Assembly (NCBI RefSeq): GCF_001552175.1
Contig: NZ_BCQR01000033.1
Location: forward strand, 18,082 to 82,081
Direction: 5' to 3'
DNA length: 64,000 nucleotides
From: Actinomadura kijaniata NBRC 14229
GTDB lineage: Bacteria; Actinomycetota; Actinomycetes; Streptosporangiales; Streptosporangiaceae
Part shown: piece after piece, positions 1 to 10,101 of the stretch
Position numbering within the stretch: position 1 is the stretch's first letter
Layout: every line of letters starts with the position of its first letter
Program-made: the position numbers and the translations under genes
The notes under the pieces: model-generated
Database searches by the model: none
Told to the model about the DNA's origin: nothing
What the model saw: only the letters and a program-made list of their open reading frames with translations

Positions 1-291
1 GGATTCGACGACCCGCGGCTGGCCCTGCTCGCCTCCCCCTGGACCGACGCGCCCCCGATCCTCATCCAGGTCGGCGGCGCGGAGGTCCTGCGTCCGGAGG
101 CCGAGGCCCTGGCGGAGGCGCTGACCAGGGCGGGCAACGACTGCGAACTCCAGGTCTGGAAGGGCCAGATGCACGTCTTCCAGATCCTCAACCGCGTTCT
201 CCCGGAGGCGAGCGCGGCCATGCGCGAGACCGCCCGGTTCGTGCGCCGGGTGGTCGCGGCCGGGACCACGGCCACCGAGGCCGTCGCCTGA
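1..291 (+). CDS. Alpha/beta hydrolase fold-3 protein, C-terminal fragment
   Basis: The reading frame is already open at base 1 and ends at a TGA at 289-291, so only the last 96 residues are present. The fragment contains a PPILIQVGGAEVL segment, typical of the strand and loop carrying the catalytic aspartate in hormone-sensitive-lipase-like (fold-3) esterases. It also has GQMHVFQ near the end, which matches the usual position of the catalytic histidine. It probably hydrolyses a small carboxyl ester. The nucleophile region (GDSAGG) and the HGG oxyanion motif lie outside the window, so the substrate class cannot be judged. Family assignment is fairly safe. Confidence 0.75.
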   Translation, partial: GFDDPRLALLASPWTDAPPILIQVGGAEVLRPEAEALAEALTRAGNDCELQVWKGQMHVFQILNRVLPEASAAMRETARFVRRVVAAGTTATEAVA

Positions 292-367
292 CCGGAGGCC
301 CCTCGCGTCCCCGCCCGGCCCGGAGCCGCGGGGGCGCGAGGGGCCTCGCCACGTGCCCCGGCGGGCC

Positions 368-844
368 TCAGCGGCCCGTACGGGCGGAGGGCCGGGCGTC
401 CTGGTCCGGCTTCGCCTCCCGGATGGCCTCGATCTTCGCGTCGAGGTCGCGGTCGCCCTCGAAGACGTGGTCGCGCGGGGCGGTGAGCAGGCGTACGCGG
501 CCATCGGTCAGCAGCAGCGCGACCCGGCGCATGCCCCATCTGCGGGACGCTCGGACGTCCGCCACCCGGCCCCAGGGGATGCTCTCGGCCAGCAGGTAAC
601 CGCGCAGTTCGAGACCGGACGTGGAGACGACCGTGGCGCGCCGCCGCTCCAGGAAGTACATCGTGACCAGGTACGCCACGAGCAGCGCCTCGAACGCGAG
701 CACGCCCGGGGATCCGTCGCTCGTCAGGTCGTGAGCTCCCACCCCCGCGACGATCGCGGCCAGGAACAGCCAGCCTCCCGCCTGCCAGAAGCCGGAGACG
801 AAGGTCAGGAGCCGTCGGTCCGGAGAAACAGCTTGATCGATCAC
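368..844 (-). CDS. PH-domain-containing membrane protein
   Basis: 158 residues. Two hydrophobic helices occupy about residues 17-37 and 47-65 (a GGWLFLAAIVAGVG stretch, then LAFEALLVAYLVTMYF). They are followed by a soluble part, ATVVSTSGLELRG...SIPWGRVADVRASRRWG, with the tryptophan-centred pattern of the small bacterial PH domains common in actinomycetes. The N-terminus is membrane-embedded and the PH part is probably cytoplasmic. The tail (EAKPDQDARPSARTGR) looks disordered. No function is known for this group. The gene is transcribed in the same direction as the ABC operon upstream (45 bp away), but no translational coupling links them. Confidence 0.7.
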   Translation of the reverse strand: MIDQAVSPDRRLLTFVSGFWQAGGWLFLAAIVAGVGAHDLTSDGSPGVLAFEALLVAYLVTMYFLERRRATVVSTSGLELRGYLLAESIPWGRVADVRASRRWGMRRVALLLTDGRVRLLTAPRDHVFEGDRDLDAKIEAIREAKPDQDARPSARTGR

Positions 845-889
845 GATACGTAAAACGTCGGTACGGAGTGCGATAATTCCTGGTAGAGG

Positions 890-2073
890 TCACTCGGCGC
901 GGAGCGCCACCACCGGGTCCAGGCGCCCCGCGCGGCGGGCGGGGGCCACCCCGAAGAAGACACCGACCGCCGCCGAGACCGCGAACGCCAGCGCCGGGGA
1001 CCACCACGCGATCGTCGCGGGGACCGGCGAGACGGCCGAGATCGCCAGGGCCGCCCCCACGCCCAGGACGATGCCCGCCGCGCCTCCCAGCGACGTCAGC
1101 AGGACCGCCTCCAGCAGGAACTGGGACAGGATGTCGCGCTGGCGGGCGCCCAGCGCCTTGCGCAGGCCGATCTCGCGGGTGCGTTCCCGGACGCTGACCA
1201 GCATGATGTTCGAGACGCCCACCCCGCCCACCAGCAGGGAGATCGCCGCGATGGCGGCCAGGACGCCGGTGAGGGCGCCGAGGACCGTGCCGATCGTGCC
1301 CAGCAGCTGGGTCTGGGTGATCGCCGAGAACTCCTCGCCCCGGTACCTGCGCTGCAGGGCGTCCACCACCGTCTTCCGCAGCGCGGGAACGGCCTCCTGG
1401 GTAGGAGCGCGGACGGCCAGGAAGTCCACGCGGTCCACGCCGAACAGGCGCTGGGCGGCGGTCACCGGGATGTGGACCTCGGCGTCGCGGGTCTGGCCGA
1501 ACGTCTGCCCGACCTCCTCGAACACCCCGACGACCCGGAAGCGCGCGCCACCCGCCACGGTGATCTGGCGGCCGACCGGGTCGGCGTCCCCGAACAGGCG
1601 GTGCGCGACCTCCGAGCCGAGCACCACCACGCGGCGGCGCGTCTCCACGTCGGTGCGGCTGAGGTAGCGGCCGCGGCGGAGGGGGCGGTCGAAGACGTTG
1701 CGGAGGTTCTCGTTGGCCCCGACGATGCTGGAGTAGAGCTGCCGGTGGCCCGCCCGGATCGTCTCGCCGGAGTTCAGGGCCACGGCGATGGCGCTCTCGT
1801 CGCCGGTGATCCGGCCCAGATAGGCCACGTCGTCCAGGCGCAGCCGGCTGATCGACGGGGCCGCGCCCAGCGACAGCTGACCCGGCGCCACGAAGATGAT
1901 GTTGGAGCCCAGACCCTCGATCTCGCGTTGCACCAGGTCACGAGCGCCGGACCCGATCGCCACCAGCACCACCACGGCGGCGACGCCGATCACCACGCCG
2001 AGCATCGTCAGCGCGCTGCGCAGGCGGTTGACGCGCAGCGCATCGACCGCGACACGAAACGACTCCCCCGCCC

Positions 2074-2077
<4 letters not shown>
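890..2077 (-). CDS. MacB/FtsX-type ABC transporter permease
   Basis: 395 residues with the classic layout of the MacB permease. There is one N-terminal transmembrane helix (about 17-42, LRSALTMLGVVIGVAAVVVL), then a roughly 200-residue extracytoplasmic MacB-PCD-like domain. A C-terminal FtsX core of three helices follows (about 265-390) and contains the VRERTREIGLRKALGA cytoplasmic loop that contacts the ATPase. The ATG overlaps the stop of the ATPase gene by 4 nt (ATGA), so the two are translationally coupled. With the ATPase and the adaptor upstream it forms a tripartite, mechanotransmission-type system. Likely cargo is a peptide, lipid or toxic metabolite, which the sequence cannot specify. 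Confidence 0.9.
1465..1480 (-). other. No separate gene: MacB extracytoplasmic domain region
   Basis: Point note on the permease at 890-2077. Its large outer domain (roughly residues 45-250) is free of cysteines and carries the conserved VFDRPLRRGRYLSRTDVETRRRV block and a RVVGVFEEVG strand, as in other MacB-PCD domains. Nothing else is encoded here. Confidence 0.3.
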
Positions 2078-3371
<1,294 letters not shown>

Positions 3372-3375
<4 letters not shown>

Positions 3376-4730
3376 GTGGCGAGTTCCTGGCCCTGCCGCA
3401 CGGCGTCGGCGCCGCGGACGACGATCCGCTCGCCCTCGCGCAGCCCCCGGGTGACCTCCACCGTCGTGTCGCCCTGCGCCCCGAGGCGGACGGTCCGGCG
3501 CTGCGCCCGGCCTCCGGCGACCACCCAGACGACCGAGTCGCGTCCGCTGTTGACGACGGCGGCGGACGGGACCGTCAGCACGTCCCGCGCCTCGCGCACC
3601 CGCAGGTCGACGACGGCGCTCATCCCGGGTTTGGGCCAGGGCGCGCGGCCGCCGCCGGGGAGGGCGCCGCGTTCGAGGGAGAGGGTGACCTTGTAGGTGA
3701 CGCCGCCGCCGCTGGCCTGCTGCGGCGTCGCGCCGACCCCCGTGACGGCGGCGGTGTAGGCGCCGCCGGGGACGGCGTCGAGTTCGACGTCCGCCCGCAC
3801 GCCGTCGTCGACCTGGAGCACGTCGGTCTCGTCCACGTCGGCCGTCAGCGTCAGCTTCGAGATGTCGGTGACGGTGACGACCGCGTCGCCCGCGGAGACG
3901 GGCGCGCCGGTGGCGACGGCGGAGGCGTCCTTGGCCGCGCCGCCGCCGAGGCCGCCGAGCGCGGCCAGGCCGTTGGTCCCGCCCGGCCGGCCGAGCTGCT
4001 GGGGCAGGCGGTCCAGCAGGCCGCCCAGGTCGGGTGCGCCGCCCGCCGGGCCGCCGAGGCTCACCACCCCGTCGAACGGCGCCCGGATCGTCAGGGCGCG
4101 GACGGTGCGTTCGGCGGCGCGGACGGCGGCGCGGGTCTGCACGCGCTGCGCCGCGGTGATGGAGGAGATCGCCGTGCCGACGCTGCCGAGCCCGGCGTTC
4201 AGCCTGGCCACGGCGGCGCGGGCGGCGGCGGAGGCGGTCCGGTACTCGCCCTCGGCCTTGGCGATCCCGGCCAGCGCGTGCGCGCGGTGCCTCGGGTCGG
4301 GGATCTTCGCGGCGACGTCGCGGGCGAAGTCGAACCCGTTCCTGGCCGTCCGGTCGATCCCGCGCTGGAACGCCGTCAGGTCGATCCCGGACGGCGGTGC
4401 CCCGCCGGAGGAGGCGCCGTCGGCGGCACGGGCCTGGGCGAGCTGCTCCCGCGCCGCCGGTGAGTCGATCCTGACGAGGACGTCGCCCTCCTCGACGCGG
4501 TCGCCGTCGGCGACGTACAGCCGCCCGATCGTCCCCTCGGCGGGCGAGCGGACGGTGGCGGTGGCCCGGGCCGCGACCGTCGCGGGGGCCTCGACCACCT
4601 CGGTCACGTCCCCCCGCGTCACCGTCCCGGTCCGGAACCGGTCGGGCTCACGGCCGCCGCTGCACGAGCCGACCGCCCCGGCGGCCAGCGCCGCGGCCAT
4701 CACCAGGGGGAGCAGGCGCCCGGTAGCCAC
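3372..4730 (-). CDS. HlyD/MacA-family efflux adaptor, probable lipoprotein
   Basis: 452 residues. The N-terminus MATGRLLPLVMAAALAAGAVGSCSGG resembles a lipoprotein signal with VGSC as lipobox, so it is probably anchored to the outer face of the membrane. Two halves of a biotinyl-lipoyl domain are recognisable (VRSPAEGTIGRLYVADGDRV near 60 and LTIRAPFDGVVSLG near 210). They flank an Ala-rich helical hairpin and a Gly/Leu-rich insert. Beta-barrel and membrane-proximal domains follow (DVDETDVLQV; then VVVRGADAVRQGQ at the end). It is the first gene of a three-gene operon with 4-nt overlaps. In MacAB-like systems the adaptor couples the permease to export, and in a Gram-positive it cannot dock to TolC, so the role is presumably periplasm-side substrate handling. 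Confidence 0.85.
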
Positions 4731-4810
4731 GAGGGCATAGTAAGAACGCGGTTACCGGGCGGACAGTCCTCACGAGCGGCCTCATCAGGCCACCCACGGG
4801 AACGCCCTCG

Positions 4811-5230
4811 TCACACCGGTGACCGCTCCCCCTCGCGTTCCCGCTCCGGGTCCCGCGTGGTGAGGAACCCGACCAGCGCGGCGAGCGCGGCCACGCCCTC
4901 CCCCACCGCACTGATCGTCTTCTCGGCGTACCAGACCGGCTCGTGCATGTTCGGCAGGGGGCCGAGCGCCCCGACGTCGACGAAGTAGTAGAGCACCACC
5001 GCTCCCAGCGCGCTCCCCGCCACCAGGAACGCCACCGCGTACGTCCAGCGGCGCGGCATCCCCAGCACCAGCACGGCCACCGCCGCCGCCAGCGCCGCCT
5101 GCACGTAGAACAGCCAGTCACCGCGGATCGAGCCGCCTTCGACGAAACGCATCTCCGGCGCGAACACCCAGTGGACGACGGCGTCAGCGACGAGCCCGAG
5201 GGCCACGAGCACGCGAAGCAGAATCCCCAT
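4811..5230 (-). CDS. Small four-helix membrane protein, function unknown
   Basis: 139 residues from the ATG at 5228-5230 (MGILLRVLVALGL). An upstream extension of the frame is open but composed of Arg/Gly/Trp-rich sequence without coding character, so I start here. Four hydrophobic segments are visible: LRVLVALGLVADAVVHWVF, FYVQAALAAAVAVLVLGM, YAVAFLVAGSALGAVVLYYFV and a last one around VGEGVAALAALVGFL. The C-terminal tail TRDPEREREGERSPV is charged and presumably cytoplasmic. The layout resembles conserved actinobacterial membrane proteins of unknown role. It stands alone, 80 bp upstream of the export operon and in the same direction. Confidence 0.65.
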   Translation of the reverse strand: MGILLRVLVALGLVADAVVHWVFAPEMRFVEGGSIRGDWLFYVQAALAAAVAVLVLGMPRRWTYAVAFLVAGSALGAVVLYYFVDVGALGPLPNMHEPVWYAEKTISAVGEGVAALAALVGFLTTRDPEREREGERSPV

Positions 5231-5775
5231 ACCCGTTACACGTACCAAACCCGCCCGCGGCTCAAAGCCCCCTCCCCGAACCCAGAAGCCCCCGTTCCAC
5301 CAGCCCTGACGCACCCGCCACCTGGGCACGCGCCCCGAGTCCAACCCCCGTCCTCCGGCACGCATGCCACCCCGGCATACACCACAAAGCCGCCTGCTCA
5401 CCGTCCGGCACCCTCCCCCCGCGCTGGCAGGCGCCACCGAGCCTGGCCGCCTTTTCGCTCCGTCCTCGCCGAGGGCGTTTCTGGTGGATCTTCGGGGTGG
5501 CGTCCCGCCGTCCTCCCGGCCCTTGTGAAGGCCGTTCAGGCGTCGTTCGTAGGGGCGGCTCAGGGTTCGGCGGAAACGCGGCCTGGTGCTGACAGCCCTC
5601 TGGATCCAGCGGTGGACGGGGTCGGCCGGAGGACGTCCCGGTGTTTCACGGTGATGTCGGTGGCCTGATTCTTTCGCAGGTTGGCGATGCGGCCACTGGT
5701 GTGGGGCCGAGCGGGCGGATGACGATCAAGGTGCGTTGTCGTCCAGTGAGCTCGCGTGCGGAGAGGGCACCAGTG
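5231..5775. other. 545-bp gene-poor interval
   Basis: No convincing gene. The first half is strongly pyrimidine-rich on the plus strand (runs such as CCCCCTCCCC) and lacks codon periodicity. The second half (about 5440-5770) is normal GC-rich sequence with only short frames. I looked for a transposase tail, hairpins and tRNA-like arms and found none worth calling. Confidence 0.5.
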
Positions 5776-6681
5776 ATGCGTGCGGTGCGGATCGACCGGT
5801 TCGGCGGTCCCGAGGTGTTGAACGTGGTGGAGGTCCCCGACGTCGAGGCGGGGCCGGAGGAGGTGCTGGTCCGCGTCGTCGCCTCCGGCGTCAATCCCGT
5901 CGATGGCAAGACCCGCGAAGGCGCCATCGGGGAGGGGACGCCGCCGCTGCCGATGACCCTCGGCTGGGACGTGGCGGGCGTCGTGGTCGATCCCGGGTCC
6001 AGTGGCCTCGGTGCCGGCGAGCGGGTGATCGCCATGTCGCACCAGTTGGGGTCCGGCCGGGGGACCTGGGCCGACCTGGTGGCGCTGCCCGCGGGCGCGG
6101 TGGCGGCCGCGCCGACCGCGCTCGGCCTGGTCGACGCGGCCACCGTGCCGCTGGCGGGGCTGACGGCTTTGCAGACGCTGGACTGGCTCGGGATCACCGG
6201 TGGCGAGCGGCTGCTCGTCACCGGGGCCGCGGGCGCGGTCGGCGTGCTGGCGTTGCAGATCGCCCGGTCCCGGGGCGCGCGCGTGGACGCGCTGGTGTCC
6301 CGGCCGGAGCAGGTGCAGGTCGTGCGCGGTCACGGTGCCGAACAGGTCGTCATGGAGCCGATCGCGCTGGAGGAGCGCCGCTACGACGCGGTCTTCGACA
6401 CCTTCGGGGCGTTCGCGACCGACGCCGTGGCCGACGGCGGTCGGTACGCCTCGATCGCCACCCAGCGGGGCCCGGTCCCCGACCTGTCCGGGCGAGGCGT
6501 GCGGACCACGGTGAACCAGGTCCGCGAGGACGGGGCCGGGCTCGCCGACCTGGTCGAACTCATCGACCGGGGAGCGCTGCGGCCGCATGTGGAGGCCGTC
6601 TTCGGGCTGCACCAGGTGCGGGCGGCCGCCGAACGGTTCGCCCGCGGCGGCCTGAACGGCAGGATCGTGCTGAGCCTGTGA
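5776..6681 (+). CDS. NADP-dependent oxidoreductase (zinc-independent MDR / quinone oxidoreductase-like)
   Basis: 301 residues from the ATG at 5776 (MRAVRIDRFGGPEVL). The GroES-like N-domain contains NPVDGKTREG and LGWDVAGVVVDPG, as in quinone oxidoreductases. The Rossmann half starts at GITGGERLLVTGAAGAVGVLALQIA, with the AAGxVGxxA dinucleotide motif. No catalytic-zinc ligand set (GHE or the four-Cys lobe) is visible, consistent with the zinc-independent branch of the MDR superfamily. Length is typical (300-330). It probably reduces an enone or quinone with NADPH. The substrate cannot be told. It stands alone between two gaps. Confidence 0.85.
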   Translation: MRAVRIDRFGGPEVLNVVEVPDVEAGPEEVLVRVVASGVNPVDGKTREGAIGEGTPPLPMTLGWDVAGVVVDPGSSGLGAGERVIAMSHQLGSGRGTWADLVALPAGAVAAAPTALGLVDAATVPLAGLTALQTLDWLGITGGERLLVTGAAGAVGVLALQIARSRGARVDALVSRPEQVQVVRGHGAEQVVMEPIALEERRYDAVFDTFGAFATDAVADGGRYASIATQRGPVPDLSGRGVRTTVNQVREDGAGLADLVELIDRGALRPHVEAVFGLHQVRAAAERFARGGLNGRIVLSL

Positions 6682-6745
6682 CCGCGATCCGGCCGGGCCC
6701 CGGCAGCGGCGGGCACCCGCGCTGAGCCTCGCGCTCGGCCGCGGG

Positions 6746-6775
6746 TCAGCCGCCCGCCTGTTCACGGCCCCGGCG
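6746..6775 (-). pseudogene. Degenerate copy of the proC 3' end
   Basis: The sequence from the TCA at 6746 for about 30 bp matches the last codons and stop of proC (TCA at 6887) at roughly 25 of 30 positions. On the minus strand it would read RGREQAGG-stop against RGRELAGG-stop in proC. The two copies are 141 bp apart and the similarity fades after 30 bp. It looks like a small, decaying duplication of the proC terminus. Confidence 0.4.
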
Positions 6776-6886
6776 AATCCGTCGCTCGCAGGTGTCGGCA
6801 TGATCGAGCCGGGCCGCCGCACGGGCGGGTCGTCGCGCGGTGGAGACGAGGGCCGAGGTTCGGGACCGGTGTCGAGTGGGCCCGGG

Positions 6887-7681
6887 TCAGCCGCCCGCCA
6901 GTTCGCGGCCTCGGTTGCGGGCGGCTTCGATGGCCTCCAGGACGGCGGCGCGGACGCCGTGCTTCTCCAGTTCGCGGATGGCGGCGATCGTGGTGCCGCC
7001 CGGGGAGGTCACCGCCTCGCGGAGCAGGACCGGGTGCTCGCCGGAGTCGCGGAGCATCACGGCGGCACCCACGGCCGACTGGATGACCATCTCCAGGGCC
7101 GCGGCGCGGGGCATGCCGAGCAGGATGCCCGCGTCCACCATGGCCTCGACCAGGTAGTAGAAGTACGCGGGGCCGCTGCCGGACAGGGCCGTCGCGGCGT
7201 CCTGGAGGGACTCGGGGATGCGGAGGACCTTGCCGACCGGGGTGAGGAGCTCCTCGGCGAGCTTCAGGTGCTCCTCACCGGCGTGCGAACCGGCGGAGAT
7301 GACGCTCATGGCCTCGTCGACCAGCACGGGCGTGTTCGACATGACCCGGACCACCGGGACGTTCTCGGGCAGGTGCTCCTCGATGAACGCGCTGGTGATG
7401 CCGGCGGCCATCGAGATCACGAGGGTCCCGGCGGGGATCCGGGGGCCGATCTCCTCCAGCAGCACGCCCATGTCCTGGGGCTTGACCGCCAGCACCAGGG
7501 TGGACGCCCTGCGGGCGGCCTCGACGTTGGTGACGATCTCGATCCCGTAGCGCTCGCGCAGCAGCGCGGCGCGTTCCTCGCGGCGCGCGGTGGCCATCAG
7601 CTCCGAGGGTCGCCGTCCGGCGCGCAGCACGCCCGACAGCAGGGCCTCGCCCATCTTTCCGGCACCCAGAATCGCGATCAT
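6887..7681 (-). CDS. proC: Pyrroline-5-carboxylate reductase
   Basis: 264 residues. Reduces pyrroline-5-carboxylate to L-proline with NAD(P)H, the last step of proline synthesis. The Rossmann motif is at the very start (MIAILGAGKMGEALLSG). Family signatures VLAVKPQD, VISMAAGI and VVRVMSNTP are present. The C-terminal dimer domain contains ALSGSGPAYFYYLVEAMVDAG and a TSPGGTT signature, all typical of ProC. I start at the ATG at 7679-7681, which sits 7 nt behind a GAGG, not at the GTG two codons upstream, which overlaps that site. It follows the proline dehydrogenase gene by 71 bp on the same strand. Confidence 0.96.
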   Translation of the reverse strand: MIAILGAGKMGEALLSGVLRAGRRPSELMATARREERAALLRERYGIEIVTNVEAARRASTLVLAVKPQDMGVLLEEIGPRIPAGTLVISMAAGITSAFIEEHLPENVPVVRVMSNTPVLVDEAMSVISAGSHAGEEHLKLAEELLTPVGKVLRIPESLQDAATALSGSGPAYFYYLVEAMVDAGILLGMPRAAALEMVIQSAVGAAVMLRDSGEHPVLLREAVTSPGGTTIAAIRELEKHGVRAAVLEAIEAARNRGRELAGG

Positions 7682-7752
7682 TTGCACACCTCAGCCAGGG
7701 TCAGGAACGCGGACCACCCTAGCGCCCGGACCCGGGACGGCTCCGGAGCGTC

Positions 7753-8673
7753 TCAGCTCCTGGACGCCACGGAGCGGAGGAAGAACGCCAGATTGGCAGG
7801 GCGTTCGGCCAGGCGCCGCATGAAATAGCCGTACCACTCCGAGCCGTAGGCGACGTAGACGCGGACCTGGTCGCCCTGCTCGGCCAGGCGGCGCTGCTCC
7901 TGCGGGCGGATGCCGTAGAGCATCTGGTACTCGAACGTGTCCGGGTCGCGGTCGTGCAGGACCGCCAGGGCCCCGGCGATCTCGATCAGCCGGGGGTCGT
8001 GGGTGGCGAGCATCGGGTAGCCCCGGCCCGCCATCAGGACCTTCATGCAGCGGACATAGGACTTGTCGACCTCGTCCTCGTCGCCGAACGCGACCGACTC
8101 GGGCGCGGCGTAGGCGCCCTTGCACAGGCGGACGCGGGACCCCTCGTAGGCCAGGTCGGCGCAGTACTCCTCGGCGCGCCGCAGGTAGGACTGGATGACC
8201 GCGCCGACGTCGGGGAAGTCGCCGCGCAGCTCGTGCAGGATGCGCAGCGTGGACTCGACGGTGGTGTGATCCTCCATGTCGAGGGTGACGGTCGTGCCCG
8301 CGGAACGGGCGGCGGTGCAGACGCGGCGCGCGTTGTCCAGCGCCAGGCGCTCGTCGAGGGCCTGGCCGACGGCGGTGAGCTTCAGCGACACCTCGGCGCG
8401 GGAGCCGAGGCCGTGGTCGGCCAGGCGCTTGAGGAGCTCGGTGTAGTGCTCGACGATCTGCTCGGCCATCCGTTCGCTGCTGGTGTCCTCCCCGAGCACG
8501 TCCAGGGTGACCAGCAGGTTCTCGGCGGTGAGCCGTTCGGTGACGGCGAGGGCGTCGTCGATGGTCTCGCCGGCGATGAAGCGCCGCACCACCTGGCGGG
8601 TCCCGGGCGCGGTCTCAACGATCTTCCGGACGCCGCCGCTGCGCGAGGCGACCAGGAGGGCCTGACGTAGCAC
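7753..8673 (-). CDS. Proline dehydrogenase (PRODH domain)
   Basis: 306 residues, monofunctional. Oxidises L-proline to pyrroline-5-carboxylate using FAD and passes electrons to the quinone pool. TIM-barrel signatures are clear: VSLKLTAVGQALD, VTLDMEDHT, RLCKGAY (lysine of the active site) and the final YGSEWYGYFMRRLAERPANL, where the two arginines bind the substrate carboxylate. The GTG giving MLRQALLVASRSGG is preceded by GAGGAG with 8-nt spacing, and the GTG three codons earlier overlaps that site, so I start at 8673. The companion P5C dehydrogenase is not in the window. Downstream is proC, which runs the reverse reaction. Confidence 0.93.
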   Translation of the reverse strand: MLRQALLVASRSGGVRKIVETAPGTRQVVRRFIAGETIDDALAVTERLTAENLLVTLDVLGEDTSSERMAEQIVEHYTELLKRLADHGLGSRAEVSLKLTAVGQALDERLALDNARRVCTAARSAGTTVTLDMEDHTTVESTLRILHELRGDFPDVGAVIQSYLRRAEEYCADLAYEGSRVRLCKGAYAAPESVAFGDEDEVDKSYVRCMKVLMAGRGYPMLATHDPRLIEIAGALAVLHDRDPDTFEYQMLYGIRPQEQRRLAEQGDQVRVYVAYGSEWYGYFMRRLAERPANLAFFLRSVASRS

Positions 8674-8765
8674 TGCAACCACTCCTCACCCGGCGGACCA
8701 CCCTGTCCGACCGTTTCCAGGTTAATGCCCGGAACGGCGAGTTTGATCTCTCGGGGAGGCGATCG

Positions 8766-9893
8766 TCAGGAGACCTGGCCGACGCGGTTCACGCCGCCGT
8801 GCCGACGGACGTACTCGGCGACCTCGGCGGAGCGGATCGCCTCGAACAGCAGCTTGTCCTTGGCGGGGTCCGGCAGGACGACGCTCTGCCGGCCGCGCGC
8901 GGCCGGGCCCTTGTTCGGCACGGTCATGAACTGCACGTCGCCGGGGCGGACGCCGCGCAGGCTGAGCGCCAGCGAGCGGAGCTTCCCGGCGTCGACCGAG
9001 TCGTCCACGCTGATCGACCTGGTGAACGCCGACAGGAACCGGTCCAGCTTGAGCGGGTTGGAGACGGTCCCGCCGTCGGCGGCCTTCTTGGCCAGCGCGG
9101 CCAGGAACGCCTGCTGCCGCTTGATCCGGTCGAAGTCGCCGTTGGGCAGGTTGTAGCGCTGGCGGACGAAGCGCAGCGCGTCCTCGCCGTTGAGCTTCTG
9201 CCGGCCGGCCGGCCAGTTCTGCTTGCGGGCCGGGTCGTAGACGCTCTCCTTGATGTCGACCTCGACGCCGCCGAGCGCGTCGGTCATCGTCTTGAAGCCG
9301 GTGAAGTCGATCGCGCCGAAGTGGTCGATGCGGACGTCGGTGAGGTTCTCGACCGTCTCGATCAGCAGCCGGGGGCCGCCGTAGGAGAACGCGGCGTTGA
9401 TCTTCTGGGTGCCGTGGCCGGGGATCTCGACCCACAGGTCGCGCGGGAACGAGATCACGTACGCCTTGCTGCGGTCGGCGGGCAGGTGCAGCAGCATCAG
9501 CGTGTCGGACCGCTGCTGGCCCGGCTTCCACAGGTCCTCGCCGTCCTTGCCGGTGGTGGCGGCCTTGACCCGGGTGTCGGAGCCGACCAGCAGCCAGTTC
9601 TCGGTGCCGACGGCGCTCGGGCCGGGCCGCTTGCCGGTCGGCATGGTCGAGGGCAGCCGGTCGATGTTGCCGTTGTAGGAGGACTGCCGCTGCCAGACCA
9701 GCCCCGCCAGACCCCCGACGAGCAGCAGCAGGAACACGCCGATGGCCAGCAGCACGCGCGGCCAGCGCCGCTTCCTCGGCTTCGGCGCGCGGTCGGTCGG
9801 CCGGTCCCCGTCCTCGGGGGCGTCGGGGCCGAACAGATCCATGCCGGCGGCGGGCCGCGCCTGGTCTGCCTCAGCGGAGTCTCGGGGGGTCAT
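8766..9893 (-). CDS. LytR-CpsA-Psr (LCP) family cell-wall glycopolymer ligase
   Basis: 375 residues from ATG 9893. A charged cytoplasmic N-terminus (PKPRKRRWPRVL) precedes one transmembrane helix (about residues 45-68, VLLAIGVFLLLLVGGLAGLVW). The extracytoplasmic LCP domain shows the expected signatures: RSDTLMLLHL, SFPRDLWVEIPG, KINAAFSYGG, GFKTMTDALGGVEVDI and ALRFVRQRYNLPNGDFDRIKRQQ. The conserved Asp and Arg residues that bind the lipid pyrophosphate are intact. The family transfers teichoic-acid- or arabinogalactan-type polymers from lipid carriers to peptidoglycan. The gene is monocistronic with no glycopolymer genes next to it. An alternative, longer start 26 codons upstream lacks support. 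Confidence 0.9.
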   Translation of the reverse strand: MTPRDSAEADQARPAAGMDLFGPDAPEDGDRPTDRAPKPRKRRWPRVLLAIGVFLLLLVGGLAGLVWQRQSSYNGNIDRLPSTMPTGKRPGPSAVGTENWLLVGSDTRVKAATTGKDGEDLWKPGQQRSDTLMLLHLPADRSKAYVISFPRDLWVEIPGHGTQKINAAFSYGGPRLLIETVENLTDVRIDHFGAIDFTGFKTMTDALGGVEVDIKESVYDPARKQNWPAGRQKLNGEDALRFVRQRYNLPNGDFDRIKRQQAFLAALAKKAADGGTVSNPLKLDRFLSAFTRSISVDDSVDAGKLRSLALSLRGVRPGDVQFMTVPNKGPAARGRQSVVLPDPAKDKLLFEAIRSAEVAEYVRRHGGVNRVGQVS

Positions 9894-10101
9894 GGCGCGG
9901 AGATTATCAGCCTGATTCACCCCAGAAGCCCCGGTAGCATTCCGCGGCCCGTTTCCTCGTTCCCCGGGCACGCCCTTCGAGGGAGGCCCTCCGGGTCCGG
10001 GTGGACGCGGCTCCGCGTTCGCCCGTCAGGTCACCGGTCGTCGCGCGCGCCCTGCCCGGCGGGTGGCTCTCTGTTCAGGTGTCAAGAAGCGGGTCGCGCG
10101 C

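Noticed and set aside
5440..5775. Transposase tail before the oxidoreductase gene
   Set aside because: Short minus-strand frames here (TVKHRDVLR) reminded me of IS remnants, but no DDE or HTH motif or inverted repeats could be supported.
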